Origin: Branchipolynoe longqiensis | Lineage: Eukaryota > Annelida > Polychaeta > Phyllodocida > Polynoidae | Length of the DNA: 64,000 nt | Assembly (NCBI GenBank): GCA_030323885.1 | Contig: CM059193.1 | Coordinates: forward strand, 79,015,447 to 79,079,446 | Direction: 5' to 3' | Shown here: positions 43,349-54,887 of the stretch, piece by piece | Layout: every line of letters starts with the position of its first letter | How positions within the stretch are numbered: position 1 is the first letter of the stretch | The notes under the pieces: model-generated | What the model saw: only the letters and a program-made list of their open reading frames with translations | What the model was told of the DNA's origin: nothing | Databases searched by the model: none | Position numbers and translations under genes: made by a program

Positions 43349-43794
43349 GTCTTCCTCATTTCACTGATCTTTGCCTTATCATACAAATGAACTGATTTGC
43401 ATATTTACACTATATATGTGTGAATTGGTGATATGTTATATGTTTTTGAAAAAAAGTAGAGAGAAAAAGAAAGGAAGAAAGAAATGTTTAAAGACAATTC
43501 TAGAATCATGCAGTACCATGTGATGCATATTCCCCAAATGCATAATACTTATATATTGAACTGGAATTGTATGCAGTTACTATTACAACTAATAGTTCAA
43601 TTATATTATGTTTCTACTATCGAACAGGATTTGCATGTGGTTATTATTGGAACTGATCGTTTCATTTATGTACCAACAAATTGTACTGAACGGCTGGAAG
43701 ACCAGTGCTCTAGTGCTGCCAAAAGGCATTATTCACTGAATAAACTACATTTTAGTTTTTTTAAAGTGTTAAGCAGCAACATGTGTTCATTTTT
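43349..43794. other. Spacer with SINE-B scrap and GGCTGGAAGACCAG motif
   Basis: GTCTTCCTCATTTCACTGAT (43350) resembles a SINE-B fragment. AACGGCTGGAAGACCAGTGC (43679) recurs near 3988 and 47392. A 104-codon open frame (43484-43798) has no known domain. Confidence 0.45.
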
Positions 43795-43882
43795 GTAAGT
43801 CATCTATTTGACTTGGCCAGAGTTTGAACCCAGGCCTTTCCACATAAAAAGCAGGTGCTCAATAAATTTGGCCATCCTGTTT
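43795..43882 (-). mobile_element. SINE-A/B head fragment
   Basis: AGTCATCTATTTGACTTGGC, GAGTTTGAACCCAGGCC and AATTTGGCCATCCTGTTTGG match the shared tRNA-like head in order. Confidence 0.78.
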
Positions 43883-44152
43883 GGTGAATCCATCTATTTA
43901 TATTGACATATAATGGACCAGTTAAGCTTTGTCAAATATTAGTGCATTGTTATCTATTTGATCACCAGATTAGTGTATATTATGTTATCGATGCAAAGTA
44001 CATCACAGTTATTAATATCAACAGAAGCAATGTGTAGTCAGCCCTCATTAATGTAGAGTACTTTGTTTCCAGTACACAATGTCACAGACGCTCCCGGAAT
44101 GCAACAGATGTGGATTCGAATCCTGCTCTATATTTCCAATTTTTATCACCCC

Positions 44153-44470
44153 CAAAGTTTGTTTTATTTAATGGCGCCTCCAGAGCACGTTGATTTTAAT
44201 CATCGGCTATTGGACATCAAACATGTGGTCATTCTGACATATTTCTTTGGAGTAAACCCGCTGCCACCACATAGGCTACTCATTCCGATAAGCGGCAAGG
44301 GGTCCTTTATTTGCACTTTCCCACAGACAGGACATCACATCCCACAGCCTTTGCCGGACCAGCAGTGGACCACCGGTTGGAATGGAAAATTGCCCAAACT
44401 GCAAATGTGTCCACCGAACAGGATCGATCAGATGACCCACACCTTTATAGGTGGACACTCTATGTCCCTC
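44153..44470 (-). mobile_element. SINE-F, full length
   Basis: GTTTTATTTAATGGCGCCTC to CACTCTATGTCCC. Head-side ACCACTGGGCTACG part is lost. A SINE-N scrap (GTGGATTCGAATCCTGCTCT) lies just before it at 44085-44135. Confidence 0.87.
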
Positions 44471-44734
44471 TCCCCTTTCATCACCCACATGACACTGGTT
44501 GGCATGACCTGGATCCTGTACAAGCTATACACTGTATGGTTGTTGGATCTACCCTATGTTAATTGCATTGCCTATATGTAGGTAATTGTAAGGATTAAAT
44601 TACTTAACGACGTAAACCATTTAAAAGACTCACAATTCCAGGGGGACCAGTAGAGTAAGTACTCTGCACTGACCACTCAGCAAAGGATCCACATAGACAG
44701 GTGTGCCTGGATAGGGTGGTGATATCAGGGAGCC

Positions 44735-44830
44735 TAGGTGGTGTAATAATGCTTTGCAAACTAGCCTGGAATGCAAGAGGTGTGGATTCGAATGCTGCTC
44801 TAGGAGCAATATTTACCATTTTCATCAACC
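44735..44830 (+). mobile_element. SINE-N tRNA-like head
   Basis: CCTAGGTGGTGTAATAATGC (A box), GTGTGGATTCGAATGCTGC (B box), closing CTCTAGG. The body after 44830 is not delimited. Same family as 23335-23412. Confidence 0.65.
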
Positions 44831-45281
44831 CCGCTCATCCCACGATAAGAGTGTCGATATTCTAGGAGCTAAATCTGAGGGTAGCAGTGAGGTGCCTGGA
44901 ACCAGCCAGCCTCCATTGTCATGGGGCATCTCTCGTTGCCATGCAACAGCAAGCGAAGAGATGTGCACGCATGCACGCTCAGTTTACAGCACAGGGCAAG
45001 GAATCTATAATTTACTCTAAGGTGGTGTCGCGTGTGGTGGAATTGAGATGCTGATTGGCTGTTTGATGTGGTTGTTTGTGTCTGCTGGTCCCTACACATA
45101 TATATATATATATATATCCTCCAGTGGGTGTGGCATGAGGGGGGGGGCCACTCGTGAACAACTCCCTGACAGCTGGCGGGGGCACTCCACCAATGCGCCA
45201 ATGGAGGAAGTAGCAAAGTATATATGTTCCCCTAGTATTTACACTTGTATAATGCATTATGCATCACATATATATATTATA
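44831..45281. other. Spacer with AT microsatellite and GC-rich imperfect hairpin
   Basis: AT repeat at 45097-45117, followed by a G-rich stretch (45139) and an imperfect inverted pair (TCCTCCAGTGGGTG with CCAATGGAGGA). Nothing else recognised. Confidence 0.45.
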
Positions 45282-45468
45282 GAGTGAAACCCCATTATAA
45301 CGCGACCTGATATAATGCGAATGTGTATAAAACATGATGATTTATTGGACGCAGAATTCCTTAATTGAAAGGTAATTCAATAAACTGAACCCCGATTTAG
45401 CGTGACCTCGCTGTTTTCGCAATGACATTTTATGGATCTAAAGATCATATTATAATGGGGTTTCACGG
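45282..45468. mobile_element. Tc1/mariner-like MITE (M3, 187 bp)
   Basis: TA on both sides. Inverted ends share GTGAAACCCCATTATAA. Interior CGCGACCTGATATAATGCG and CCCCGATTTAGCGTGACCTC are further inverted or direct echoes of the end. Confidence 0.85.
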
Positions 45469-45744
45469 TATATATATGATTTCCCTGAGTACAAGCTGCC
45501 TGTGCTCTTCTGAACAGATTTGCTGAGGCTTGCGATGTGTGCACGCAGACAATCTTTCCTATATCATGAGAAAAGGCAGACACTCCGACGATATGGCTCA
45601 TATTAGCGACAGATGAGGAAGGTTGGCAGTTATATCCACTAAAACTTATAAGTGTCTCACTTAATCAATTTAGGCATTGAAATAGTATGCAGGACCTGCA
45701 CATGTGTGGTGTTTGGTTAATTGGTACCGACGGTTGGTTCTGAT

Positions 45745-46090
45745 TTAAAGCTGTATAATCAGATGAAAACATCACATTTTTCAAAACCAAAACACTTACC
45801 TAAATTTGATCCTACATATTCAACTTAGATACGTAAGCATTGGTTGATGCACAGAAGGGTACATCAAGCCAATTTAATAAACCTTTTTACTGCTGATGCC
45901 TGTGGTGTCATAATTTTGAAATCCTTGCTTAAATTAATTGAGGCATGTCTTCACTTTAAATATTTCCAAAGTTACACCTTTAAAATACAAATTACTTCAA
46001 ACTAAAGTAACGTAGATTATAGCGATAGATATAATGTATTTATCTTAGAAGCTCGCAGAAGGCCAACACTATCAGAGTATGCAACTTTAA
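45745..46090 (-). mobile_element. MITE-E, full length
   Basis: TTAA at both ends. Decayed ends AGCTGTATAATCAGATG and TATCAGAGTATGCAACT. Confidence 0.87.
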
Positions 46091-46175
46091 GCTTGATGTA
46101 GTCGTATGATACTACTACTGCCATATTGTTGTAGAACTTGTGGCTAACAGAATTCCATTGTGTTTTATGCTGCAA

Positions 46176-46330
46176 ATTGTGCATTCAACAGTTATTTGTA
46201 TACCTTATTCTATTACACCAATTTTCAAATTGTGCATTCAACAGTTATTTGTATACCACACTCCATTACAGCAATTTTCAGATTGTGTATTCAAAGGTTA
46301 TTGTATACTGTACTCTATTATACCATATGC
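46176..46330. repeat. 53-bp tandem repeat, three copies
   Basis: ATTGTGCATTCAACAGTTAT followed by TTGTATACC recurs at 46176, 46229 and 46282 (last copy AAAGGTTATTG). Confidence 0.9.
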
Positions 46331-47333
46331 TCTGCACAGTATAAATACAGCCTCAATTAAAAAAATAGAGAGAATGCAAAAGACCATTCCAAATACCTAG
46401 GCCTTGAGTTAGATAGCCAACTAAACTACAACCTATGTATAAACAAAATTATCCAAAAGGTAAACCACAAACTGTGGCTATTTGCAAAGGTAAGAGACTA
46501 CATGACACAAGAGATGTCAATAAAAATCTTCAAAGGCATGGTGCTCCCCTATTTTGACTATGGAGATGTAAACTCCATGGGTGCGAAAAAAAAGAACTTC
46601 TAAAAAAACAGCAAATACTGCAGAACAGAGCCATAAAAATCTGCATCAGAGTAGACAAGCTGCACCCGACCTATGACATACACAAAAGAACCAAAGTAAA
46701 ATTACTAGAAAATAGGAGAATAATTCATTTGAAAACATTAGCATATAGCTATAGCCAAAACAATAAACTCCTAACAAAACCACAAAGGGCAACTTGAGCA
46801 AACAATGCGACATTACTAAAGCAGACCAGAAGCCAAATAAAAGCTCACGAGAGAAGCACACTGGAAATGGCTGCGAAGGTGTGGAATGCCCAAACGGTAA
46901 AGGAATGACAAATTCCTGACCTAAAAACATACAAAAAATATCTGTGCAAAATAAGGCTAGGAAACCCCCACTAAGCTGCCCTGCAAAGGGGCATGTGATA
47001 TGTCAAGGCCCACCAGCGGGGACGCCCAATGGAAGGTAACCACAGCTACGTACAAGCCTATGATATGTAAATAGGAGTAGGCTAGTCTAGTAGTAAGAGT
47101 AGAAAAAATAAAACACATATATGCCAAGAAAATCCAAAAAAACTAACATAGTCTACTAACCATACCAACCAATGATCTATCTGCTACTGAAATGCAGGCA
47201 ATCAAATACCTTATCAGCAGCTACTGTGTGATAAGATAACACCAACACTACAACTGGTCAGCATTGAAAACACCCTGAATACGCAGGCGTATATGCTATG
47301 GACAGTATAAATACAGCCTCAATATAAAAAAAG
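46325..47333 (+). mobile_element. 5'-truncated LINE with about 42-bp flanking duplication
   Basis: ATATGCTCTGCACAGTATAA ... CAGCCTCAATTAAAAAAA (46325-46366) recurs as ATATGCTATGGACAGTATAA ... (47291-47333). Between them lie a reverse-transcriptase C-terminal remnant and about 300 bp of non-coding 3' region. This is the structure expected of a 5'-truncated non-LTR insertion with an unusually long target duplication. Confidence 0.65.
46373..46974 (+). pseudogene. LINE reverse-transcriptase C-terminal remnant
   Basis: The conceptual reading begins after the catalytic core with KYLGLELDSQL, then KVNHKLWLFAKVRDY, FKGMVLPYFDYGD, a break at 46601 (stop in an A-run, frame shift), then LQNRAIKICIR, LLENRRIIHLKTLAY, an in-frame stop, EMAAKVWNAQ, another stop, and LKTYKKYLCKIRL with a terminal stop at 46972. 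The order YLG...L, VRDY, LPYFDYG, LQNRA, L...RR...L is the classic region after the RT palm in CR1/jockey-type elements. The catalytic YxDD part is absent (5' truncation). At least three disabling changes make it a dead copy. Confidence 0.88.
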
Positions 47334-47432
47334 ATTTTTTTAAAGAAGAAAATACCATTTTTGGTGTAAATAATCCTGAACTGAAAAATGGCTGGAAGAC
47401 CAGTGCTTCGGTGCTGACAAAAGAACTTACTC

Positions 47433-47672
47433 AGGAGAATAAACACATTTACCACAAAAAAAGCTTCAAATCTGAGGTTATTGATATAGCCTAGGATGTT
47501 TGGTTTCTCAGTCCAATAAGTAAACAGTTTGTATCTTCAGCAGTGTGATCATGTCCAGTCTCAGTTATGTGACACAAACTCGAAGTCAAAATTCAGGAGA
47601 ATAAACACATTTACCACCAAAAAAATATCTTCAGATCTGAGGTTATTGATATAGCCTAAGATGTTTTGTTTC
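47433..47672. repeat. About 165-bp direct duplication
   Basis: AGGAGAATAAACACATTTAC, TTCAAATCTGAGGTTATTGA and TATAGCCTAGGATGTTTGGT recur at 47598-47672 with minor changes. The first copy follows a GGCTGGAAGACCAG motif (47391). Confidence 0.82.
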
Positions 47673-48289
47673 GCATCGCGGTGCTAGACGTGGTTATTGT
47701 TTATATCGTACGAGATATTACATTTCCCCCTGCTAATGGTACTAGTACCATTTCACTGGTACCACTTTCAATTCAGACCAGTTCTACCAGAACTAATCTG
47801 AAACTCCACAATCTGTCTCCAGGGGAGTCAGGACAAGAAACAGTGGTAATCGATGCAGCCTACTTACAAAATAAAAACGGACCACACAGAAAAAGCACAG
47901 AACTAGCAAATAAATGCTAATTCTGTACTTTTATTATGAAATTGATCTGTCATGACGCATTTCTTTTTTTTAAATAACAATTTTAACTAACACAAATTGT
48001 AAATTGCATGCACCACATTGGCATATACCATATTGACATGCACCACATTGTCATAGACCACATTGATAGACACCACACCCATGGTATATATGTTATGTCT
48101 TGCAATCACAATCACATGCCCACATTGAAATTTACTTGAAATTCCGAAGTGGTCAGATCCGAGTTAAATGACAGCAAAATTACCTGTGATGCAATTAGAG
48201 ATAATTATATTAGGAAGAAGGCAACGAAGAAGAGGAAGAAAAAGAAGATGAAGACGAGAACGAATATGTGTTTGTTGCTTGTTGCAGTT
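47673..48289. other. Spacer with short ACCACATTG repeat
   Basis: 48012-48078 has CACCACATTGGCATA-type units of about 17 bp. An 84-codon open frame (47666-47920) has no recognisable domain. A GAAGAAG-rich stretch lies at 48215-48260. Confidence 0.5.
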
Positions 48290-48292
48290 TTA

Positions 48293-49320
48293 TGGTGCTG
48301 TCACATTACGACGCTTCTCACCAACGTGCCGGCAGCGCACAAAAGAATTTCAACGCGTCGAGACACGTCCAACTTTTCAGCATTTTGGGAGAAAATTTGA
48401 CGGAGTGCAGCATGTTAGTAGCGTGTTAATAGCGTGTTATTAGCGTGCGGCCAACGGGTTTCAACGTGCGGCGGAATAAAAAAAAAAAACTTGACCTAAT
48501 TTACTCCAGCGTCTGTCGGCGCGTGTCAACGTTCCGCCACCGGGTTCCCAGCATGTTATCAGCATGTTATCGGCATGTTGTCGGCGCGTTAATCAGGGTC
48601 GGCAGGTTCCCAGTGTGTTATCAGCGGGTTGTCGGTGCGCTGTCAGCACTTTGACGGTGTGGGGGTGGTGCATCATTAACGTTCTGGCCAAAGATGGAAA
48701 TCCCTACATATATATACTCAAAGCCAAAACGCTGACGAAACGTTCGCAGAACGCTGGACGCGCCAACAACACATCCATATACGCACCAGCAACACGTCCA
48801 GACATGCCAGCAACACGTCCAACGCGTCGAGAAACGCTGGAGCAACGACAATAGCGTGCCCACTACCCATCGATGGGATGTTACTGACGCGTTAACGCAC
48901 CGCTCGCAGTTTGGCGAAAAATTCCCAACGTGTATCAATGATGATCAACGTGCTACCAGCGTGCCGCCAACGCGCTGATAATGTGTGTCGGCATGCTGCT
49001 AACGCGCCCGTAATGTGCGAACCAACATGTTGACGCACATTGTGGGTCGTCGAAAGTTTTGTGCAAGCACAAAACGCTTGACGCGAGCCGACGCGAGCCG
49101 ACGCGAGCCGACGCGAGCCAACGTGCGCCAACGTGTCGGTCCACACGCCGCTGTCACTCAAAGTGTACCGACGTGTACCGACGTGTACCGACGCGCCGGT
49201 AACGTGTTTGTAACACGCCGGTAACGCGTCCCGACGCATGCCGATGTTTCGCCCAAAAAGGAGACACGTCGGCACGCGTCGACGCGCGTTGGTGAGAAAT
49301 GTCGTAATGTGACAGCACCA
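48293..49320. mobile_element. H-type element H2 (1028 bp)
   Basis: TTA on both sides (48290-48292, 49321-49323). Perfect 20-bp inverted ends TGGTGCTGTCACATTACGAC, extending with CTTCTCACCAACG/ATTTCTCACCAACG. The CpG-rich interior consists of short words at regular steps: CAGCATGTTAT at 11 bp (48549, 48560, 48571, 48582), AGCGTGTTAAT at 11 bp near 48420, and ACGCGAGCCG and ACGTGTACCG at 10 bp near 49081 and 49167. Open frames here are shadows. Confidence 0.88.
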
Positions 49321-49331
49321 TTATATTGTAG

Positions 49332-49562
49332 GAACATCATATCATGACAGGTACCGACTTGTGACAGTGCACACTCATGGTACCTTTATTGTACTGCACC
49401 ACTGGGAGATCAGGTTCTGGTACCATTACCTGATACCCGACTCGGGCACATTATCCTGACACTGAGCCAACCAGTCCTTGCACTATCCTATTAATGCCGA
49501 ACGCCTGGCTGGGATGCAACAAGTATCAATATTATAACTCATTGGTTTGACTCAACCAGAAA
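49332..49562 (-). mobile_element. SINE-A, both ends truncated
   Basis: ACATCATATCATGACAGGTA to TGGTTTGACTCAACCAGA. The head breaks off exactly where the acidic-codon array begins. Confidence 0.83.
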
Positions 49563-49569
49563 TAAAACT

Positions 49570-50210
49570 CCTGTCGAGCCGATTGAGGACGAAGAAGAAG
49601 ATGAGGAAGAAGATGAGGAAGCAGAAGATAAGGAAGAAGAAGATGAGGAAGAAGGGGATGAGGAAGAAGGGGAAGAAGATGAGGAAGAAGAGGAGGAATG
49701 TGATGAGGATGATGATGAGGAAGATGAAGAAGAAAGAGATGAGGAAGAAAGAGATGAGGAAAAATTAGATGAGGAAGAAGAGGAAGCAGAAGAGAAGGAA
49801 GAACATGAGGAAGAACATGAGGAAGAGCATGAGGAAGAGCATGAGGAAGAGCATGAGGAAGAGCATGAGGAAGAGCATGAGGAAGATAAGGGAGAGGAAG
49901 ATGAGGGAGAACATGAGGATAAAGATGAGGAAGAACATGATGAGGAAGAACATGAGGAAGACCATGAGGAAGAACATGAGGAAGAACATGAAGAATAACA
50001 TTATGAAGAACATGAGGAAGAACATGAGGAGGAACATGAGGAAGAACATGAGGAAGATAAGGGGAGGAAGTTAAGGGGAGGAAGATGAGGAAGAACGTGA
50101 GGAGGAAGAAAGAGATGAGAAAGAAGAATATGAAGAAGACAAACGTTAGGAAGAAGAGGATGAGGAACAAGAAGATGAGATACAAGAAGATGAGGAACAA
50201 GAGGATTGAT
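49570..50210 (+). repeat. GAGGAAGAACAT-type purine array
   Basis: A 12-bp-based array. One plus frame (49570-49998) is open for 142 codons, giving an acidic Glu/Asp-rich stretch that turns into a Glu-Glu-Glu-His repeat, but it has no Met start of its own and runs upstream into the SINE. The 222-codon minus frame is the same array read backwards. Best taken as a microsatellite; an acidic exon cannot be wholly excluded. Confidence 0.8.
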
Positions 50211-50588
50211 ATAACTATATATAATTATAAATTGCATCAAATTATGCAAGGGACGAGGCAAGCAATCGAAAGCTGCTTACTTGGGGGTCAGTGGCGCTCA
50301 GTACAACGCCACGAAGGACTCTGCTATCACCATAGACACATTAGCAACCACCAGCCACGCCCGAAGCGATTAAAGGTGCAAATTCCCCAAGCTCTAAATC
50401 CATTAACGTTGCCACGCAAATCGCAGCCATTGGGAGCGCTGCCCCGACAACCCTGCCTGTGGATCGGTATTGGCGCGCGAGTCAAACTTAAAGGCCGTCT
50501 TGTACGCAGCTGATGGGTTCGCCGAAAGTTGCATTAGAAGAGTTTTGTGTATGTATTATGTTGCATTTTAGAAAAGAAGTGTTGATAT
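50211..50588. other. Spacer, nothing recognised
   Basis: Moderately GC-rich at 50290-50510, without a domain or repeat. Confidence 0.45.
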
Positions 50589-50928
50589 TTAAAGTTGCAG
50601 AGTTCGATGGTTTTGAGTTTCTGTCATTTTCTGTCATTATGTTGATCGTTGTAATCTACGTTACTTTAGCTTGAAGTGGCTTATATTTTAATTGGCTAAC
50701 TTTGGGGATATTTGAAGTGCAAACATGCTACGTTAGTTTTGGCAAGCACGCCAAAACTCTGACGCCATAGGGTTCTGCAGTAACTGGTTCTATTAAATCA
50801 ACTCGGCATTCCCTTCAATGTGGCAACAAATGCTCAATAAATAATTAATTAGATATGTAGAATCAAATCTAGATAATTGGTATTGGTTTTGGAAAATTGG
50901 ATGTTGTGATCGGACTATGCAGCTTTAA
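50589..50928 (+). mobile_element. MITE-E, full length
   Basis: TTAA on both sides. Ends AGTTGCAGAGTTCGATG and ATCGGACTATGCAGCT. Confidence 0.9.
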
Positions 50929-51418
50929 GGATTCATGTAATTCAAACAAGTCACCCCCTAACCCCCTAATTGTATTAGTAGAATGAAATGCTAAAATAAA
51001 GCAAGCATTATTACGCCAAATGCAGTATAAATAACTACAGCAGCACTAGCTTTGAAGCAATTTCAGGAGCACTCCAGCTGCCAGCGGCAATATAGGTGTT
51101 AGCCATATACAGTGTTTCTGGTTGTTAATATTATGCAATGGGCTCCATGTTATACAAATGGATAACTCTTTACATATGCAGCTATTCCAAATAAATATTA
51201 AAAGGCATTTTCCAGTGGAAATACTACTATGTATATGTGTTATTTTTAACTGGGGAAAGCGCCTCCTTTTTCGTGCGAAACACTACTGATATAAATATTA
51301 ACTTGTACGTACACTGAGCATGTGGAAATAAATATTTTATTAGTAGTATTATATTATTAGGTGCAAAGTTATGAACCTTTTATACAAGTAGGGGCCTTTT
51401 CCATGAAAAATACGCAAC
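50929..51418. other. Spacer, nothing recognised
   Basis: AT-rich; no repeat or coding signal. Confidence 0.45.
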
Positions 51419-51845
51419 TTTGGTTCTTGCTTTTGCCATCAGAGGGCAGGATGGTAGTGAAAGTCATCCATAAGACATTTTCCACAGAGCATGGTGCACG
51501 GTAAACCGCTACCCACAACATTGGTTCTTGGTACTGCCATTAGAAGGCAGCTGAGTAGTGGAAATCCTCTATAAGACCTATCCCACAGAGCGTGCTGTGA
51601 AGTGAGTTGCTGCCCACGAAATTAGTTATTGCCATTGCCGTCAGAGGGCAGGTTTCTTATGGAAATCTTCTATAATACCTTTCCCACAGAGCATGCTGCA
51701 CGCTGAGCTGCTACCCACAACATTTGCCATCAGACGGCAGGTTGGTGGTGGAAATCGTCTATAAGACCTCTTCCACAAGCTGCACACTGAGCTGCTCCCT
51801 ACAACATTAGTTCTTGCAGCTGTCGTCAGAGGGCCGGCCCGGGGC
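51419..51845. repeat. About 101-bp tandem repeat, five copies
   Basis: GCCATCAGAGGGCAGG-like words at about 51441, 51541, 51642, 51732 and 51829. Each is followed by GTGGAAATC.TCTATAAGACC and CCACAGAGCATGCTGCAC, then CTGCTACCCACAACATT. Copies are 70-85 percent alike by eye. Confidence 0.85.
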
Positions 51846-52116
51846 GGTGATTGGAACAACATAAACACAGTCAAGTATATAGTTTCGTATTTTTATTTAA
51901 CGTCATGATCTTCTTTTTTACATAGTCTCTTTTTGCTTGATGTTTGTTTTGAGGCTAGAGACACTGTTGACCCTTTATGCTCAATTGTAGGGTAGGTGGG
52001 ATGGTAATTGCAGTGTATTAGTGATGTACCTCTGGCACTTGGGTCAAGGTGACCAGCTCTACTGCGCGCAATCGCTTTTATAGAGAATTCTAAGTTAGCC
52101 AGAAGATGGCGTATGG

Positions 52117-52465
52117 TAAAGTTGCATAGTCCGATGGTTTTGAGTTTCTGACATTTTCTGAGATACATTAGGTTGATCGTTATAATCCACCTTACTTTAG
52201 TTTGATGTAACTTTTATTTTAAGTCGCTAACCTTTGAAATATTTCAAGTGCAACCATGCAAAGTCAATTCTGGCAAGCACGCCAACACTCTAATACCATA
52301 GCCTTCTGCAGTAATGGGTTCTATTAAATTGCCCCAGTATTCCCTTCTGCGTTGCGATAAAAGCTTAATAAGTGTCTCAGTATCTAAGTTAGATATGTAG
52401 AATTAAATCAAGGTGAGTTTTTTTGTTTTGAAAATTTGAGGTTTCATCAGACTATGCAACTTTAA
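52117..52465 (+). mobile_element. MITE-E, full length
   Basis: Left end GGTAAAGTTGCATAGTCCG (TTAA lost), right end ATCAGACTATGCAACTTTAA. H3 begins immediately at this TTAA. Confidence 0.9.
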
Positions 52466-52946
52466 GTGCCAGTCACACTATGCCGGATTGAGCAACGGAC
52501 AGAATTGTCTAGTCCGGTTGGATTCGGGCATGATAAGTATCAGATTGTATTCAAATGTGTCAAAATGTTGCGATATCGGGTCAACGGTCGCTGGACGAAT
52601 GGACATGAAACAGACATGAAACAGACATGAAACAGACATGAAACAGACATGAAACAGATATGAAACAGACATGAAACAGACATGAAACAGACATGAAACA
52701 AATATGAATGGATAGCCAATGGATGGTAAGCAGACTAAACGGACTCAAACCGGGCAAATAACGTAGACATCAATCCAGCGGCATCCGTTCCAAGTTTTGT
52801 GCATTTCAAAACTTCTAACAGATTAGGCCAGATATCAATGGATATCAATGGATATGCAATGGACACAAACCGGACTTTGCCGGATATCAACAGACTTTGT
52901 TCAGTTTCTTTCCGTTTCCCCAATCCAGTGATGTCTGACAGAGCCT
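52466..52946. mobile_element. H-type element H3 (about 480 bp)
   Basis: Left end AGTGCCAGTCACACTATGCC then GGATTG. The right end on minus reads TAGGCTCTGTCAGACATCAC then TGGATTG. CATGAAACAGA repeats at exactly 11-bp steps from 52604 for about nine copies. ATGGATATCAATGG and CCGGACTT words recur in both orientations. The flank is TTA at left and TAA at right. Confidence 0.75.
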
Positions 52947-53663
52947 ATAAGTTAGTTCAGTGAAATTATGACAGGTGTCAGTTCGGCGTCGCCATGGCTA
53001 CAAGCGACATGCGTGGCGTGAATGCCAACAAAAATGAAGATGGCGGCAGGCGCCAATGTTAAAGTTCAGTATACAAGTTCTCCGCTAGTCGGGAGCAACG
53101 CAGGTGTCCTTAGTTACTGGTACGCTCAGGGTTCACTGAGTTCGCACGTCCAATTACTAGTGTTGCCATAGCATCACTGACGATCGTCTATTGTAAAGGA
53201 CTTAGTTATGTATTGTAGACATCGCTGCCATGCTTCGAGAAGATGTCATATTGGACCATATTTTTTTAATATATATATATTAAGAAAGTTTTGCAATTTT
53301 GAATTTAAGAAAAGATTGGCATACAGGGTGAGTGACTTTGTTGACATTGTCTACTGAAATGAATCTGATCATCACTCAATCTTCATGAAAATTGACCAAT
53401 AGATAGTAAAAAAAGGTATGCAAAAATGAATATGATAGTTTCAAAAGTGAATATCTTCAAATTTTACTCCTTTAATTTATGTCGTAGTTCATACACAGTG
53501 GCACACAGCAGTGTCTTATGGCCATTTCCAATACCTGACACATACTCAGCCTCGTTCTGATGCCAAATTAGGGCACGCGTGAGTAGTGTGAATCGACATG
53601 ATTTAATCAATTCTTCACTCCAAAGATAGTGGTTGACGATAGATTCGCATTCAAACTATGTAT
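52947..53663. other. Stretch without recognised features
   Basis: Includes GAAGATGGCGGCAGGCGCCA (53036), which has the AAGATGGCGGC core of a YY1-type motif, and CCGCTAGTCGGGAGC (53083). No gene, no known repeat. AT-rich after 53250. Confidence 0.45.
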
Positions 53664-53978
53664 TCACCACGTGGCGGAGTGGTTAGAGTGTCTGACTTTT
53701 TTCTAGGTCGGACTCCTAATCTGAAGGTCGGTGGTTCGATTCCCCGTATCCACATCTCTGCCAATTTGGATTTCCACCGCTGTGTATAACTTACAGCGTC
53801 ATCAAAGGCCAGTTGCTCTCATACCATGTCTATGTGGTGTGGGAGGTTAAAAATCCCTTGGGTCGGTAAAAGTGTAGGCTCGGGCTTTCTTTTGACAAAC
53901 TGTCTAATGGTGAAAACAAGCCTATTCAGGCTTATCCATGATAGGCAGTATAAATCTTCAACAACAACAACAACAAAT
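53664..53978 (+). mobile_element. SINE-C, full-length reference copy
   Basis: Head GTGGCGGAGTGGTTAGAGTG (A box), GGTGGTTCGATTCCCCG (B box), with the class II-like spacer TTTTTTCTAGGTCGGACTCC between them. Body AATTTGGATTTCCACCGCTG, GGTCGGTAAAAGTGTAGGCT and GATAGGCAGTATAAATCTTC, tail (CAA)6. Confidence 0.92.
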
Positions 53979-54290
53979 CTGGGTATGTCCATAAGCCATG
54001 CTTCCGACACTAATTATATGACGTAGTCTAGTAGTCCTGTCTTGGAGACAATGCTGTCGGACTAACTAGTATGCATCGTGATCCCTGGTGATTATATCTC
54101 TGATGGCCACTGTGAGCAAGGGAGTGTAAATACAATGATGATCCCCATTATCGCCCATCCTAATAGGGACTGTCCAGTGGCAACAATCTTCCATTGGCAA
54201 ATAACATTGGGATATTAAAGTAAACACCCTGTTATATCTAGAGTTTACTCATAGTCAACGTAATACAGCACACGATTAGAGTATATGGTT

Positions 54291-54345
54291 TGTTGGTTGG
54301 TTGTTGGAGCTTTAAGGCCTGGCAACATGTAAGGACTTATATGAG
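54291..54345 (-). mobile_element. SINE-A tail fragment next to H6
   Basis: TTGGTTGGTTGTTGGAGCTT to AACATGTAAGGACTTATATG, broken where H6 begins. Confidence 0.75.
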
Positions 54346-54351
54346 GACTTA

Positions 54352-54626
54352 TGCCAGGTACACACCTACCGCTTATCCGCACCCACCTACCGTTTACGAT
54401 CTAAAACTGCCCGTTTCGCGCACAAAAATCACTAGGTGTGCGCTCTCCGCGCACACCTAGCAATTGCGATTCACGACTAAAAACTCAGTTTTAGGGCTAA
54501 AACGGGCCGATTATGATTGCGATTCGCAATTCGAAAAATGAATCGGCCCATTTTCAGTTTTAAGCGGGTCGGGTCGAGTCGCGGGTTTTAGTGTGTGAAT
54601 CGTATACGGTAGGTGTGTACTTGGCA
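54352..54626. mobile_element. H-type element H6 (275 bp)
   Basis: Inverted ends TGCCAGGTACACACCTACCG and TGCCAAGTACACACCTACCG, flanked by TTA and TAA. The interior includes TTTTAGGGCTAAAACGGGCC and ATTCGAAAAATGAATCGG words matching H5 in family order. Two CTAGGTGTGCG/CGCACACCTAG arms near 54453-54480 form an inner hairpin. Confidence 0.85.
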
Positions 54627-54887
54627 TAAGATTAGATGAGTCCGGTAAACTCTGGATGGTCTTAGTAAATAATACATGTACCGAAGTTAATTAGCTGAAT
54701 AGAATTTACACTGTGTAGCTCATACATGGTGAGCATGTTGCACAATATACCCTTTACACAGTAGGTTAGCACTAGTGCGGCTGGAGTTATGCAGGGTATT
54801 AAGTGGTAGATATACGTAGCTACGCAACCATCGTTAACGAAGGAGTGATCAGCTAAAATGAATTGATATGGCATTTTGCAACAAATC

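Noticed and set aside
47666..47920. 84-codon frame with a gag-like feel
   Set aside because: No zinc knuckle or other motif; length is within chance expectation.
53664..53760. Possible functional tRNA gene (A and B boxes, class II-like)
   Set aside because: The same head occurs at 19430, 30732 and 55877 attached to the same SINE-C body; stem pairing is imperfect.
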